In this document: positions 8,348-17,119 of the stretch, in pieces
Layout of the letters: each line of letters starts with the position of its first letter
How positions within the stretch are numbered: position 1 is the first letter of the stretch
From: Candidatus Gastranaerophilales bacterium
Lineage (GTDB): Bacteria > Cyanobacteriota > Vampirovibrionia > Gastranaerophilales > Gastranaerophilaceae
Direction of reading: 5' to 3'
DNA length: 64,000 bases
NCBI GenBank assembly: GCA_910586855.1
Contig: CAJUJH010000001.1
Location: forward strand, 825,339 to 889,338
The notes under the pieces: generated by a model
The model's input: only the letters and a program-made list of their open reading frames with translations
Databases searched by the model: none
Told to the model about the DNA's origin: nothing
Position numbers and translations under genes: made by a program

Positions 8348-10315
8348 CTATAGGTAATCACCCATACCGAATGTAAAGAAGCCGCCGCTGCCTGAACCTT
8401 TCGTATTTGTTAAAGGAATACCGTAATCCAGGTTGATTGCACCTAAGCCCGGTACAAAGAGTCTTACACCTACACCTGCCGTAATACCATATCCCGGTCT
8501 GTCGTACAATCTATCTGTAAGGGTTGAGCCAAATACTTTTCCGCCATCAACAAATCCTGCAATTCTTATGTTATTAAGAAATGAATTTGTAGTTAAACGG
8601 TCTAAGAAAGGAATTGGGAATCTAAATTCAGCACTACCCATCATAAAACCGTTGCCGGAGCCTGCTTCTGCTACATTAAATCCTCTAAGTGAATATGGTC
8701 CGCCAAGTGTATATGCTGCAAATTCGGGTAAATCTCCGTTTAATTTGCCTCCAGCTCTTGCAGTTAATACCAATGAGGATTTTCTTCCTGCAGGAATGAA
8801 TTTTTTCAATACACCATTTAATTTACCGTAGCTATCGGCATCAGAGAAACTCAAAGCCTCTTCCAGACTAATCTTTGCCAATACACCGCGTCTTGTGTTT
8901 ATAATATTATCTCTTGTATCATAAACAAGCGATGGAGTGGCTTTTACGTAGAATCCGCCTTCAAGCTGCTTTTCTCTTTCTGAAAGTGAAACACCATGAC
9001 TGTTGTATAGGTTTACAATTTTACCCCAGTCACCTTCTTTTAAGTGGACATTTTCAACACCAATGCCAAAATTTCCTGACAAATTCTTAGTATTTTTAAA
9101 TACTCTTGAAATAGTTATATCACCGCCATATCTTTCTTCAATAGCAAGCGGCACTTGATAACTGCCAAAATTTCTTACGAAAGCTCTAAAGCCTAAAGAC
9201 TGGTTTTCTGATTTAAAATGCGGCTCAAGGAAAGATAATTCAGCCTGCAAATTTGCACGTCTTAAAACGCTTGAATCATGCATTAATATGCCGGTTCCTG
9301 CCATAACATTTAAATTCAGCTTTTGCCCCAAGCCTCTAAAATTATTCTCGCCGAACCCTACAGAGCCAAAGAATCCTGAACTTGAATCAATACCGACACC
9401 CAAAGAGACTCTTCCTGTTCTTTGTTCATCTAATTGAACAATAATATCATAAAGCCCTGTTTCTTCATTAAATTTTATTTCTCTTTGAACATCTTTGAAA
9501 GCTTGTGTGCCCATAAGGCGCATAATATCTGCTCTCATTAGGTTTTCGTTATAAACTTCGCCAGGAGTTTGCAGTATATTTCTTTTTACAATAAAATCCT
9601 TTGTTTTATTGTTGCCTTCAACTTTAATATCTCCGATAACGCCTTCATTAATTTTTATAGTAATTATATTATCAGGGTCATCTTGAAGATTTGTGACCTT
9701 TGCTAATATATATCCTTTTCCTGCATATAACTCTTGAATGCTTTCAATTGCAGTATTTATCGCAAGAATATTTTGGGGTTTACCTTCTAAATCCTTAAGT
9801 ACTTCCATGATTTCATATGTACTTAAAGATTCATTTCCCGTAATCATAAAGCCTTCAATAGGAGGATTTTCTTCTACAATAATTCTCAGCTTAACATTTC
9901 CATTGTCAAGCTTAATAGGAAGTGCTCTGATATTTTGTGTAAAATATCCTGATTTATATAATTTATTTAAATCATTTGCAACATTTTTTCTGTTAAAGGG
10001 ATATCCTTCTTTTGAGCTCAATTGGCTTTTAATGAAACTTGTTTCAATTAAATTATTACCGTATATTTCTATATCCCTAATATGAACCGCATCAGTATCA
10101 TCAATATATTCTTCTTCTGATTGAGTGTATATGGCAGGCGCAGCTTCCTCAGTACTCTCCTGAATTTTTGAATTTTTATCCTTTAATTTCTGAACATTGG
10201 ACTTATTTTTTTTCTTAAACGGATTTTTAAATTCAAATGCAGAAGCTGCACCTTCATTAAAAAATAAGATGCAAACAAGTGCTGATATTAAAGAGGTTTT
10301 ATAAAATCTTCTCAT
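8348..10315 (-). CDS. bamA: Outer membrane protein assembly factor BamA (Omp85)
   Basis: Inserts beta-barrel proteins into the outer membrane. The 655 residues begin with a signal peptide (hydrophobic 8-19, predicted cleavage after AASA at 26), followed by a lysine-rich linker. Three POTRA domains occupy about 75-305 (RDIEIYGNNLI; GFMITGNESL; GDIKVEGNNKT mark their first strands). The barrel runs from about 308 to the end, with GFGENNFRGLG, the barrel-interior YSLRGF motif and GVRLFVPGLGAINLDYGIPL. Three rather than five POTRAs matches cyanobacterial and chloroplast-type Omp85. The C-terminus ends DYL rather than the usual phenylalanine. It is monocistronic and strong evidence for a diderm envelope. 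Confidence 0.93.
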   Translation of the reverse strand: MRRFYKTSLISALVCILFFNEGAASAFEFKNPFKKKNKSNVQKLKDKNSKIQESTEEAAPAIYTQSEEEYIDDTDAVHIRDIEIYGNNLIETSFIKSQLSSKEGYPFNRKNVANDLNKLYKSGYFTQNIRALPIKLDNGNVKLRIIVEENPPIEGFMITGNESLSTYEIMEVLKDLEGKPQNILAINTAIESIQELYAGKGYILAKVTNLQDDPDNIITIKINEGVIGDIKVEGNNKTKDFIVKRNILQTPGEVYNENLMRADIMRLMGTQAFKDVQREIKFNEETGLYDIIVQLDEQRTGRVSLGVGIDSSSGFFGSVGFGENNFRGLGQKLNLNVMAGTGILMHDSSVLRRANLQAELSFLEPHFKSENQSLGFRAFVRNFGSYQVPLAIEERYGGDITISRVFKNTKNLSGNFGIGVENVHLKEGDWGKIVNLYNSHGVSLSEREKQLEGGFYVKATPSLVYDTRDNIINTRRGVLAKISLEEALSFSDADSYGKLNGVLKKFIPAGRKSSLVLTARAGGKLNGDLPEFAAYTLGGPYSLRGFNVAEAGSGNGFMMGSAEFRFPIPFLDRLTTNSFLNNIRIAGFVDGGKVFGSTLTDRLYDRPGYGITAGVGVRLFVPGLGAINLDYGIPLTNTKGSGSGGFFTFGMGDYL

Positions 10316-10463
10316 TAAATTCCATTAAATCTCTGATTAATATTAATTATACCTTTAAAATGCAAACTGTACAAAAAAATTAGAAAATGTTACAAATTTA
10401 TACTACTTTAAAATGAGAATTTGTGTTTTAATATTGTTATCAAGTTTATTGGAGTTTTTGGTT

Positions 10464-11165
10464 TTGGATTTAGCTGATAGCCATAGAAAACTTATAGAGG
10501 AGACAGTAAGGACAAACGACAGATATTACGGTAATGAAGATCTGCTTGAAGCCTTTTGTTCTGATGTGTATAAAAAATCATACATCCTGCTTGATTCAGT
10601 TTCAAATGTTGATAATCTTAAGACTTATCTTGAAAAGGTTGCAGATACATCTATTTCAAGTATTTTAAGACAAAACGGCAGAGATGTTGCCCCAAAGCAA
10701 AAACCTGATAAAGATGAAATCCAGATGGATATTCTTGATAACCCCAATGTCAAGAATAAAATTATTAGTGAAACCAATATTACAAAGACCGAACTTGAGC
10801 GTGCAAGAATGATACAAAGTGCTCAAGGGAACCGCCCGCAAAACCTTAAAGAAGAAAAAATTGTTTCCCTAAAAGTGGATTCCCAGGGGATTACCGGTTT
10901 ATCACGCGATATTTTTGCAGATATAGAAGACCCAAAACTTGCATTTCCGGATTCTGAAATAAAAGAAAACGTTGTAAAAAGAATACTTGGAATAGTTTAT
11001 GAATTGCATATAAGATACCCTGAAAAGAACTATTTTGAAATTTTTTATTCCCGCCATGCCCGCCTTAAAAAACAGGCAAATATTGCAAATGAATTAAAAA
11101 TTACCCAAGGCGAATTAAGTAAAAGATATTTTGAACTTATAAAGCTTATAAAGGAGCAGCTTTAG
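10464..11165 (+). CDS. Sigma-70-like / HTH regulatory protein, uncharacterised
   Basis: Not recognised with certainty. The N-terminal 70 residues (DLLEAFCSDVYKKSYI, then LKTYLEKVADTSISSILRQNGR) resemble sigma region 2 of ECF factors, where a DLxQExF helix precedes a WLxxIAxN helix. The C-terminal ANELKITQGELSKRYFELIKLI looks like a helix-turn-helix, as in region 4. The middle (residues 75-165) is charged and probably flexible. I chose a TTG start at 10464 because GGAG lies 9 bases before it; the longer frame from an ATG at 10413 adds an out-of-place hydrophobic run and has no ribosome-binding site. It could also be a degenerate sigma relic or an unrelated DNA-binding protein. Confidence 0.5.
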   Translation: MDLADSHRKLIEETVRTNDRYYGNEDLLEAFCSDVYKKSYILLDSVSNVDNLKTYLEKVADTSISSILRQNGRDVAPKQKPDKDEIQMDILDNPNVKNKIISETNITKTELERARMIQSAQGNRPQNLKEEKIVSLKVDSQGITGLSRDIFADIEDPKLAFPDSEIKENVVKRILGIVYELHIRYPEKNYFEIFYSRHARLKKQANIANELKITQGELSKRYFELIKLIKEQL

Positions 11166-11184
11166 TTGTTATAAAAATTATAAA

Positions 11185-11775
11185 TTAAATTCTCATATTC
11201 CCTGAATTACTTTTAAACACAGGGTATGAATATGTTTTTGTAAAAAACGGCTGCGTTCTTCCGCTATAGTTATCTTGCAGTGGTATTCTTTCTTCAGGTT
11301 GTTTTTTGTCTGATTTTTTCTTCATATAACCTGCAAAAGCATTTCTTACAATAGGCGTTAAAATGCAGGTTGAAATTATACCGCCCAAAATTGCGGCACC
11401 GGTTTTGAGATTTCTGCCTGCTACTTCATATTGTTTAATATTTGTTGAATAATCCAATATTTTCCCTGTTTCATCTTTCAGGTTAATAAAAGGTTTTCCA
11501 TTTTTACCAGGCTTGCACATCTTTTCAGCGCCGTCCATTAATTTAGTTGTAACAAGGGCATACATCCCTATGTTTGCAGCGCCGTCTGCTATTTCCTGCG
11601 GTATAAGGAATTTTTTATCTTCTTTTGATAGTTCCTTGTTGCGTATTAATCCTACAGTTTGGGCAGCTGATGCTAAAACCCAGCCGAGTGCAGCAGTTAT
11701 AAACAGAAAACTTGCATTGTTATTTTTGTCAAACCATCCTTGAAACTCTGTTTGCAGTTTATTTAAGCACCCCAT
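11185..11775 (-). CDS. Hypothetical membrane protein, second gene of a coupled pair
   Basis: Unknown function, 196 residues. Predicted membrane-associated stretches are 20-43 (ASFLFITAALGWVLASAAQT), 65-85 and 125-147 (AAILGGIISTCILTPIV); the rest is Lys/Gln-rich. The ATG lies inside the upstream gene (13-base overlap) and is preceded by GGAGGTGAT, a near-perfect complement of the 16S 3' end, which is part of the upstream coding sequence. The arrangement of helices resembles that of the upstream protein, so the two may be paralogues acting together. No enzyme motif is visible. Confidence 0.7.
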   Translation of the reverse strand: MGCLNKLQTEFQGWFDKNNNASFLFITAALGWVLASAAQTVGLIRNKELSKEDKKFLIPQEIADGAANIGMYALVTTKLMDGAEKMCKPGKNGKPFINLKDETGKILDYSTNIKQYEVAGRNLKTGAAILGGIISTCILTPIVRNAFAGYMKKKSDKKQPEERIPLQDNYSGRTQPFFTKTYSYPVFKSNSGNMRI

Positions 11776-12407
11776 TTAATCACCTCCATATTAACCTGTG
11801 ACATTGGAGGTAATTCACCAGCTTGAATTTTATTCAATAAATTTTTTAACTGCTCCTTGGATTCGCCATCAAGATTGCTTTTTAAAGAGGGCTTTGGCAT
11901 GTTGTATTTAGGATTTGTATCTTTAATGTTACCTTTCTTTTTAGCGTGTTTTGTGAAAAGATTGGTAAATTTGTCAGTTAATGGGACATCAATTAAGAAA
12001 TTTGTAAATATCATTACACCAAGACCCATAAGTGTTCCTATGACAGCACTTGTATGCCCTTTATCCTTTGTCATATATTCCGGCAATTTTTTTATTAAAT
12101 TTTTGTTATTTAAAATTGCATTTGTACCTATGATACAGCCTTCTCTTATAATGACGCCGGTTAAGGTACTGGCGACAGCTTTTGCAGTACTTCTTATTGC
12201 TGATGTTTGTTTTGTTTCATCATCTACCCAGGGGTTCATTTTATCCATTATCGGGTGAAGCGCAAGAGCTGCAACGCCAAATGCAAGTCTTTGCCCGGGT
12301 GATTGAAGAGCGCCAACTTTATCCAAAGCTTTTTGAGCCTTTGGACCAATATTCAGCCCGCTGAAATTCGGGCTTTTGTATAAAGTATTGTTGTTAATTG
12401 TTAGCAT
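11763..12407 (-). CDS. Hypothetical membrane protein with N-terminal NFSGL element
   Basis: Unknown function, 214 residues. The N-terminus reads LYKSPNFSGLNIG, an F-x-G element that recurs in other orphan proteins of this window. Hydrophobic segments lie at about 40-55 (RLAFGVAALALHPIM), 75-100 and 120-145 (AVIGTLMGLGVMIFTNFLI); the C-terminal third is soluble and charged. There is no signal peptide. Minus-strand TATAAT lies four bases upstream of the ATG with no ribosome-binding site, so the leader must be very short or absent. It is the first gene of a two-gene operon. Confidence 0.7.
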   Translation of the reverse strand: MLTINNNTLYKSPNFSGLNIGPKAQKALDKVGALQSPGQRLAFGVAALALHPIMDKMNPWVDDETKQTSAIRSTAKAVASTLTGVIIREGCIIGTNAILNNKNLIKKLPEYMTKDKGHTSAVIGTLMGLGVMIFTNFLIDVPLTDKFTNLFTKHAKKKGNIKDTNPKYNMPKPSLKSNLDGESKEQLKNLLNKIQAGELPPMSQVNMEVIKWGA

Positions 12408-12579
12408 ATTTATTATAAACTAATTTTCCACAAGTCTTATAACGCATGTAAATGCTGAAAATTGCGTTTTTTAATATTTTCATTAACAAATTTTAATATT
12501 ATAATTGTAGTATTTAATATGAAAAAATGTCCATGATACAATCATTATAGCACGAATTTTAATTTTGGAAGCAATTTGT

Positions 12580-14115
12580 ATGAAAAATATTAACAGACAA
12601 CCGTTTTTTTACGACATAACATTGAGAGATGGAAACCAATCTTTGAAAAAACCTTGGAGTCTTCCTGAAAAGGAAGTTGTTTTTAAAAGACTGCTTGATT
12701 TAAATGTGCAGGCAGTTGAAGTAGGTTTTCCAAATTCTTCCGAGATGGATTTTGAAGCCTGTAAGTATTTAGCATCTATTGCCCCAAAAAATTTAGTTAT
12801 ATCTGCACTTGCAAGATGTACTGAAAAAGATGTAACCAGCGCTGTTCAAGCGATATCTCATGCTTCAATTCCAAGAATACATACTTTTTTAACCCTCAGT
12901 CCTTTTCATATGAAATATGTTTTAAATAAAGAACCTATGGAAGTTAGAAAAACAGCAATTGAGGCTGTAAAATTTGCCTATGAGCAAGTAAAGAAAGCAA
13001 ATAAAAACGGTGAAGTTCAATTTTCGGTTGAACATTTTGGAGACTGCGGCGAAAATTTAGATTTTGTAATTGACACACTTCAAGAAATTGTAAAAGCAGG
13101 CGCCACTACAATTAACCTTCCAAACACGGTAGAAAGAAAGCGCCCCCGGGTTTTTCTTGATATGATTGAAAGAGTTTATGATGCGCTGCCTAAAGATGTT
13201 GTAATTTCGCTTCATAATCATAATGACCTTGGAATGGCAACTGCTACCACTGTTGAAGGCTATTTTTCAGGAGCAGTACAATTGGAATGCGCCTTAAACG
13301 GGCTTGGTGAGCGTGCAGGAAATACAAACTTTTATGAGGTTGCGGTAGCTTTGCATAATTCAGGGGTTGATATTCCTGTTGATTTGTCAAAAGTTTACGA
13401 AACTGCCTTAATTGTAGCGCAGATGTCAAAAGTTGATATTTATGAAAAAGCTCCTTTGATTGGTCCTGATGCCCTTGCACACAGAAGCGGAATCCACCAG
13501 GATGGTGCTCTTAAGACTAAAGATATGGAATTTGGCGCCTACAGACCAATTCATCCATCTTTAATCGGTAGAAAAGATGATGAAAAAATAGGTTTTACAA
13601 GTCAATCAGGCAAAACTGCAATCTTTGAAATTATTTCAAAAGCAGGATATCCAATCACAATTCAGGAGGCTATACGCCTTGCGCCTGTTGTGAAAGAGGC
13701 AGCTGAAAAAATTGGCGAACTGCCTGCAAGAAATATTATTGATATTTACTTTAATGAAATCTGTAACATTAAAGGTGTATTTAAACTCATAAAATTTGAC
13801 CATCTTGGTGAAGGTAAATTTGTTCTTGAATTTGACTACAAAAATAAAAATTATAAGATGACAGGTTCAGGTAACGGACCAATTGATGCGTGTATGGATG
13901 CCCTCAAACAGGCAGGCTTTGAAAGAAAGCTTCTTTATTATAAACAGATTGCAATGGATGAAGAACTTTTAGGTTCAGGCGCCAATGCGATGAGTGTTAT
14001 TCATATTGAAGGTGATGACGGTTCCAAAATTATCGGGCGCGCCATTCATAGGAACACCGCTGTTGCAAACGTAAAAGCTATATTTAATGCATATAATTTA
14101 ATCTATAAGGGATAA
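12580..14115 (+). CDS. leuA: 2-isopropylmalate synthase (LeuA)
   Basis: Condenses acetyl-CoA with 2-ketoisovalerate in the first step of leucine synthesis. FYDITLRDGNQSLKKPW holds the catalytic and metal-binding DxTLRDG motif; LHNHNDLGMATA and GLGERAGNTNFYEV are the HxH metal site and flexible loop of the DRE-TIM family; AHRSGIHQDGALK is the LeuA-type linker. The C-terminal third (from about residue 385) is the leucine-binding regulatory domain, with SVIHIEGDDGSKIIGRA. From ATG 12580, with GGAAG 8 bases upstream, the length is 511. Citramalate synthase is an alternative given the family, but the regulatory domain fits LeuA. The neighbouring leuBCD genes are not present. Confidence 0.88.
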   Translation: MKNINRQPFFYDITLRDGNQSLKKPWSLPEKEVVFKRLLDLNVQAVEVGFPNSSEMDFEACKYLASIAPKNLVISALARCTEKDVTSAVQAISHASIPRIHTFLTLSPFHMKYVLNKEPMEVRKTAIEAVKFAYEQVKKANKNGEVQFSVEHFGDCGENLDFVIDTLQEIVKAGATTINLPNTVERKRPRVFLDMIERVYDALPKDVVISLHNHNDLGMATATTVEGYFSGAVQLECALNGLGERAGNTNFYEVAVALHNSGVDIPVDLSKVYETALIVAQMSKVDIYEKAPLIGPDALAHRSGIHQDGALKTKDMEFGAYRPIHPSLIGRKDDEKIGFTSQSGKTAIFEIISKAGYPITIQEAIRLAPVVKEAAEKIGELPARNIIDIYFNEICNIKGVFKLIKFDHLGEGKFVLEFDYKNKNYKMTGSGNGPIDACMDALKQAGFERKLLYYKQIAMDEELLGSGANAMSVIHIEGDDGSKIIGRAIHRNTAVANVKAIFNAYNLIYKG

Positions 14116-14121
14116 TTTTTT

Positions 14122-15009
14122 ATGAAGAAAACAGTTATTGCTCCATTAATACTTTTGATGGCAGTGTTTTTTGCATGGTTTTTTTATTCAAATTCTCTTA
14201 CATATAAAATTCAAAAAAATGCATTTGCTAAAAAATGCACAGTTAATATTGCAGTAATAAAAGATGGCAGAGTATGGACCGCAAACAATAAAAAGGTGCC
14301 CCTGATGAGTGTTTTCAAGTATTTTGTTGCACTTAAAGTATTGGATAAAATCGAAAAAGAAAATCTATCTATAAATGATAAAATTCTCGTAACTGAGGAT
14401 ATGATAATAAAAAACACATACAGTCCAATGCTAAAAAAGTATAACAAAACACCTTTTAGTTTGACAATTTCTGATTTAACCAAATATATGGTTTCGCAAA
14501 GCGATAATAATGCCACAGATATTTTGCTTTCATATGTAGGCGGAATTTCAAAAGTGCAAGAATATTTGAATAACATCGGATTTAGCGATATTCATATTTC
14601 TGCCGATGAAAAGATGATGGAAGCTGATATTAAAAATCAATATATTAATCAATCCACCCCTTTGGATGTTATCAGGTTGATGAAAATGATGCACGAAAGC
14701 TCAATTTTATCTAAAGCTTCCATAGCTTTCTTGGACAAAATTATGATGGAAACTATAACGGGCGAAGATAAACTAAAAGCCGGGCTGCCAAAAGGCACAG
14801 TTTTTGGGCATAAAACCGGCATGTCATCAAGAAAGCCGGATGGCATTAGAATTGCAGAAAATGATGCCGGATTTGTAATTTTACCAAACGGTGAAATTTA
14901 TTATATAGCTGTTTTTGTATCTGAATCTAAAATGAGCGACAAAGAAAACACTGCTCTAATTGCTCAAATTTCAAAAATAGTTTATGAGCATTTTGCAAAA
15001 TTAAAATAG
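14122..15009 (+). CDS. Class A beta-lactamase, subclass A2-like (serine hydrolase)
   Basis: Likely hydrolyses beta-lactams in the periplasm. All class A motifs are present in 295 residues: SVFK (Ser63-Lys66), SDN (127-129) and KTG (231-233). DEKMMEAD with NQYINQSTP (about 162-180) supplies the general-base glutamate in the form typical of the CfxA/CepA/PER group. An N-terminal hydrophobic segment (4-24) is a signal anchor; no lipobox is seen. It starts 6 bases after leuA, with AGGGA overlapping the leuA end, so the two are probably co-transcribed, an unusual partnership. A penicillin-interactive enzyme without lactamase activity remains possible. Confidence 0.85.
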   Translation: MKKTVIAPLILLMAVFFAWFFYSNSLTYKIQKNAFAKKCTVNIAVIKDGRVWTANNKKVPLMSVFKYFVALKVLDKIEKENLSINDKILVTEDMIIKNTYSPMLKKYNKTPFSLTISDLTKYMVSQSDNNATDILLSYVGGISKVQEYLNNIGFSDIHISADEKMMEADIKNQYINQSTPLDVIRLMKMMHESSILSKASIAFLDKIMMETITGEDKLKAGLPKGTVFGHKTGMSSRKPDGIRIAENDAGFVILPNGEIYYIAVFVSESKMSDKENTALIAQISKIVYEHFAKLK

Positions 15010-15024
15010 GCTTTAATATAAAAT

Positions 15025-15627
15025 TTATATAGCAGATTTTGCCTCTACAACTGCGCATTTAGTACTTTCTATGATTTCATCCGTTGTTTTGTTATGATAA
15101 AGTTCATGCCCTAAACCTACCGCTGTTGCACCCTTTTTCAAATATTCTTTAATATCTGAAATTTTAATTGAGCCTGTTGGCATAACATTTAAAAATTTCA
15201 TTGGTCTTAATAATTCTTCAATATAAGTTGCTCCGCCAAGGTCTTTAATTGGATAAATTTTTATAATTGGAACCCTTGCTTTCCAGGCGGTGTAAGCTTC
15301 ATTTGGCGTAGTTGCCGTCAACATTAATGGAATTTTGTGTCCTGATGACAGTTTAACTAAATTCATCTGTAAAATAGGTGAAACTAAAAGTTTTGCACCT
15401 GCTGCAATGCCGTCAAGCGCCTGGGAAGAGGTAATAACGCCCCCTTGTGCAATATATACATCTTCATTTTTTGCCACTTCTTTTATGGCTTCAATTGTAG
15501 AATTAATCTCTATAACTTTAATTCCGCCTTTTATATAAGCATTTGCAATCTCAATTGCTTTATCAGTATTATCTTCTCTTACTATACCGTAAATTTTATT
15601 TTCTTTTATTGCTTGTATTATATTCAT
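15025..15627 (-). CDS. eda: KDPG/KHG aldolase family protein
   Basis: Class I aldolase of the 2-keto-3-deoxy-6-phosphogluconate family, cleaving KDPG to pyruvate and glyceraldehyde 3-phosphate. The 200-residue TIM barrel shows VIEINST (the catalytic Glu of VLEVTLRT), the glycine-rich AQGGVITSSQALDGIAAGAKLLVSP, the Schiff-base lysine in IIKIYPIKDLGG, and MPTGSIKISDIKEYLKKGATAVGLG. The arginine that binds substrate phosphate after the Glu motif is replaced by Ser-Thr, so the substrate could differ from KDPG. The start overlaps the stop of the upstream gene (ATGA). Confidence 0.8.
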   Translation of the reverse strand: MNIIQAIKENKIYGIVREDNTDKAIEIANAYIKGGIKVIEINSTIEAIKEVAKNEDVYIAQGGVITSSQALDGIAAGAKLLVSPILQMNLVKLSSGHKIPLMLTATTPNEAYTAWKARVPIIKIYPIKDLGGATYIEELLRPMKFLNVMPTGSIKISDIKEYLKKGATAVGLGHELYHNKTTDEIIESTKCAVVEAKSAI

Positions 15628-15980
15628 CTTGCATGCCGCTTTCCATTTTTTTGTTCAATATTTTTATATTGAAATTTTCTCACGTTACTGTTTAAAGTAT
15701 TCCTATTTAATGTAACACTAAGGAAAGTGTTTTTCAATTTTCTTGATGAAATAATATTTAATGTTTCATTGTCCTTTAAAAGGCAATTAATTTTTGATTT
15801 TGTATTCTTTTTCATTAATTCTGCAGGAAGTAAAAGCGCAATTTTGCTTGCATCAATTAAATTTAAACGCGAAAGGTCAAGTTCATATTCAAGATAATAT
15901 TCTTTATTGAATGCTTCTCTTGCGTTATTAATCTTCTCTTCCAGATTATGTTTATTGAAATCTATTTTTATTTTTCTCAT
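15624..15980 (-). CDS. Small STAS-like protein coupled to the aldolase gene
   Basis: Uncertain function, 118 residues from the ATG at 15980 (the frame is open further upstream but contains the -10-like TATAAT there). LELDLSRLNLIDASKIALLLP in the longer context resembles the LDLSGVxFIDSSG strand-helix of STAS/anti-sigma-antagonist domains, followed by KINCLLKDNETLNIISSRKLKN, which fits the second half of such a fold; the phosphorylatable serine position is Ala-Ser. The last 25 residues are basic and Asn-rich. Its TGA overlaps the eda ATG (ATGA), so translation is coupled. The STAS assignment is an inference. Confidence 0.5.
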   Translation of the reverse strand: MRKIKIDFNKHNLEEKINNAREAFNKEYYLEYELDLSRLNLIDASKIALLLPAELMKKNTKSKINCLLKDNETLNIISSRKLKNTFLSVTLNRNTLNSNVRKFQYKNIEQKNGKRHAR

Positions 15981-16073
15981 AAAATTTTTTAAATTATAAT
16001 AGCCTTTACAATTTACATCGGTGCACAAATTCCAAACTTTATTAATCTTTTATTAAATTTAAGTTGTTTGGTG

Positions 16074-16079
16074 TATAAT
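16074..16079 (+). promoter_or_regulatory. Candidate -10 box of the kdsD-kdsC operon
   Basis: Perfect TATAAT preceded by TTGTTTGGTG, about 55 bases before the chosen kdsD start. A TTATTA at 18 bases upstream is a weak -35 candidate. Confidence 0.45.
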
Positions 16080-16132
16080 TTTTATAAAAAACATCCAAAA
16101 TGCGGATAAACGTCAAGGGGAGTATGAAATTT

Positions 16133-17116
16133 ATGCAAGCAGTGATGATGAAAGAGGATGAATTAATCAAAAGCGCAAGCGAAGTTTTTGATATTGAGGC
16201 AAACTCGATTTTAAAGCTCAAGGAAAGATTAAATATAGAGTTTGTTAAAGCAATTGATATTTTATATTCTTCAAAAGGAAAAGTTGTTGTAACAGGTATG
16301 GGAAAATCCGGGCTTATTGGAAGAAAAATTGCCTCTACACTTTGTTCAACAGGCACACCTGCCGTATTTTTACACCCTGCTGAATCCACCCATGGTGATT
16401 CTGGAATTATTACAAGACAGGATGTTGTTATTGGTATTTCAAACAGCGGTGAGACTGCTGAATTATTAAATCTTTTGCCTTTAATTAAAAGGTTTAATGT
16501 TCCCCTTATTGGAATAACAGGAAAGACTGATTCTACCTTAGCTAAAAGGAGTGATGTTGTTTTAGATATTGCGGTTGAAAAAGAAGCATGTCCTCTAAAT
16601 AAAGCACCTACTGCAAGCACCACTGTTACTCTTGCGCTTGGAGATGCCCTTGCTGTGTGTCTTTTAAAAAAACGCGGTTTTTCTTATGAAGATTTTCTTG
16701 TATTTCACCCGTCAGGCGCCCTTGGCAAAGGAATTTTGTATAAAGTTTCTGATTTAATGCTGAAAGATGAAAACTTACCCCTTGTGAATGAAAATATACA
16801 GTTTCTTGAGGCTGTTAAGCTTATTTCTGAAAAAAAACTGGGCTGCGCATTTGTTATAAATTCTGATAAATCCCTAAAAGGAGTCATAACAGATGGTGAT
16901 ATAAGAAGAATTTTATTAAAGCATGGAAATATTGAAAATCTAAAGGTTAAAGATGTTATGGTGCTGAATCCAAAATATGTAAACACAGATGATTTAGCAG
17001 CCAAAGCGCTCTCAATTATGGAGAAATATTCAATCACATCCCTTGGTGTTGTTGAAGATAATAAATTGACAGGAATTATTCATATCCATGACCTTTTGAA
17101 AGCAGGGGTAGCCTAA
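16133..17116 (+). CDS. kdsD: D-arabinose 5-phosphate isomerase, KpsF/GutQ family
   Basis: Converts ribulose 5-phosphate to arabinose 5-phosphate, the first step of Kdo synthesis for lipopolysaccharide. The SIS domain (about 30-185) has VVVTGMGKSGLIGRKIASTL, HPAESTHGDSG, GISNSGETAEL and NKAPTASTTVTLALGDALAV; HPSGALGKG leads to two CBS domains (about 200-325). The start is not certain: AGGGGAG lies 10 bases before the ATG at 16133, while upstream ATGs at 16100 and 16124 have no usable spacing. kdsC follows three bases after the stop, an operon that makes biochemical sense. Confidence 0.93.
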   Translation: MQAVMMKEDELIKSASEVFDIEANSILKLKERLNIEFVKAIDILYSSKGKVVVTGMGKSGLIGRKIASTLCSTGTPAVFLHPAESTHGDSGIITRQDVVIGISNSGETAELLNLLPLIKRFNVPLIGITGKTDSTLAKRSDVVLDIAVEKEACPLNKAPTASTTVTLALGDALAVCLLKKRGFSYEDFLVFHPSGALGKGILYKVSDLMLKDENLPLVNENIQFLEAVKLISEKKLGCAFVINSDKSLKGVITDGDIRRILLKHGNIENLKVKDVMVLNPKYVNTDDLAAKALSIMEKYSITSLGVVEDNKLTGIIHIHDLLKAGVA

Positions 17117-17119
17117 ACT

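Noticed and set aside
16100..17116. kdsD starting at the first ATG (16100)
   Set aside because: No ribosome-binding site at that ATG; AGGGGAG is correctly spaced only for the ATG at 16133. The alternative remains possible if the transcript is leaderless.
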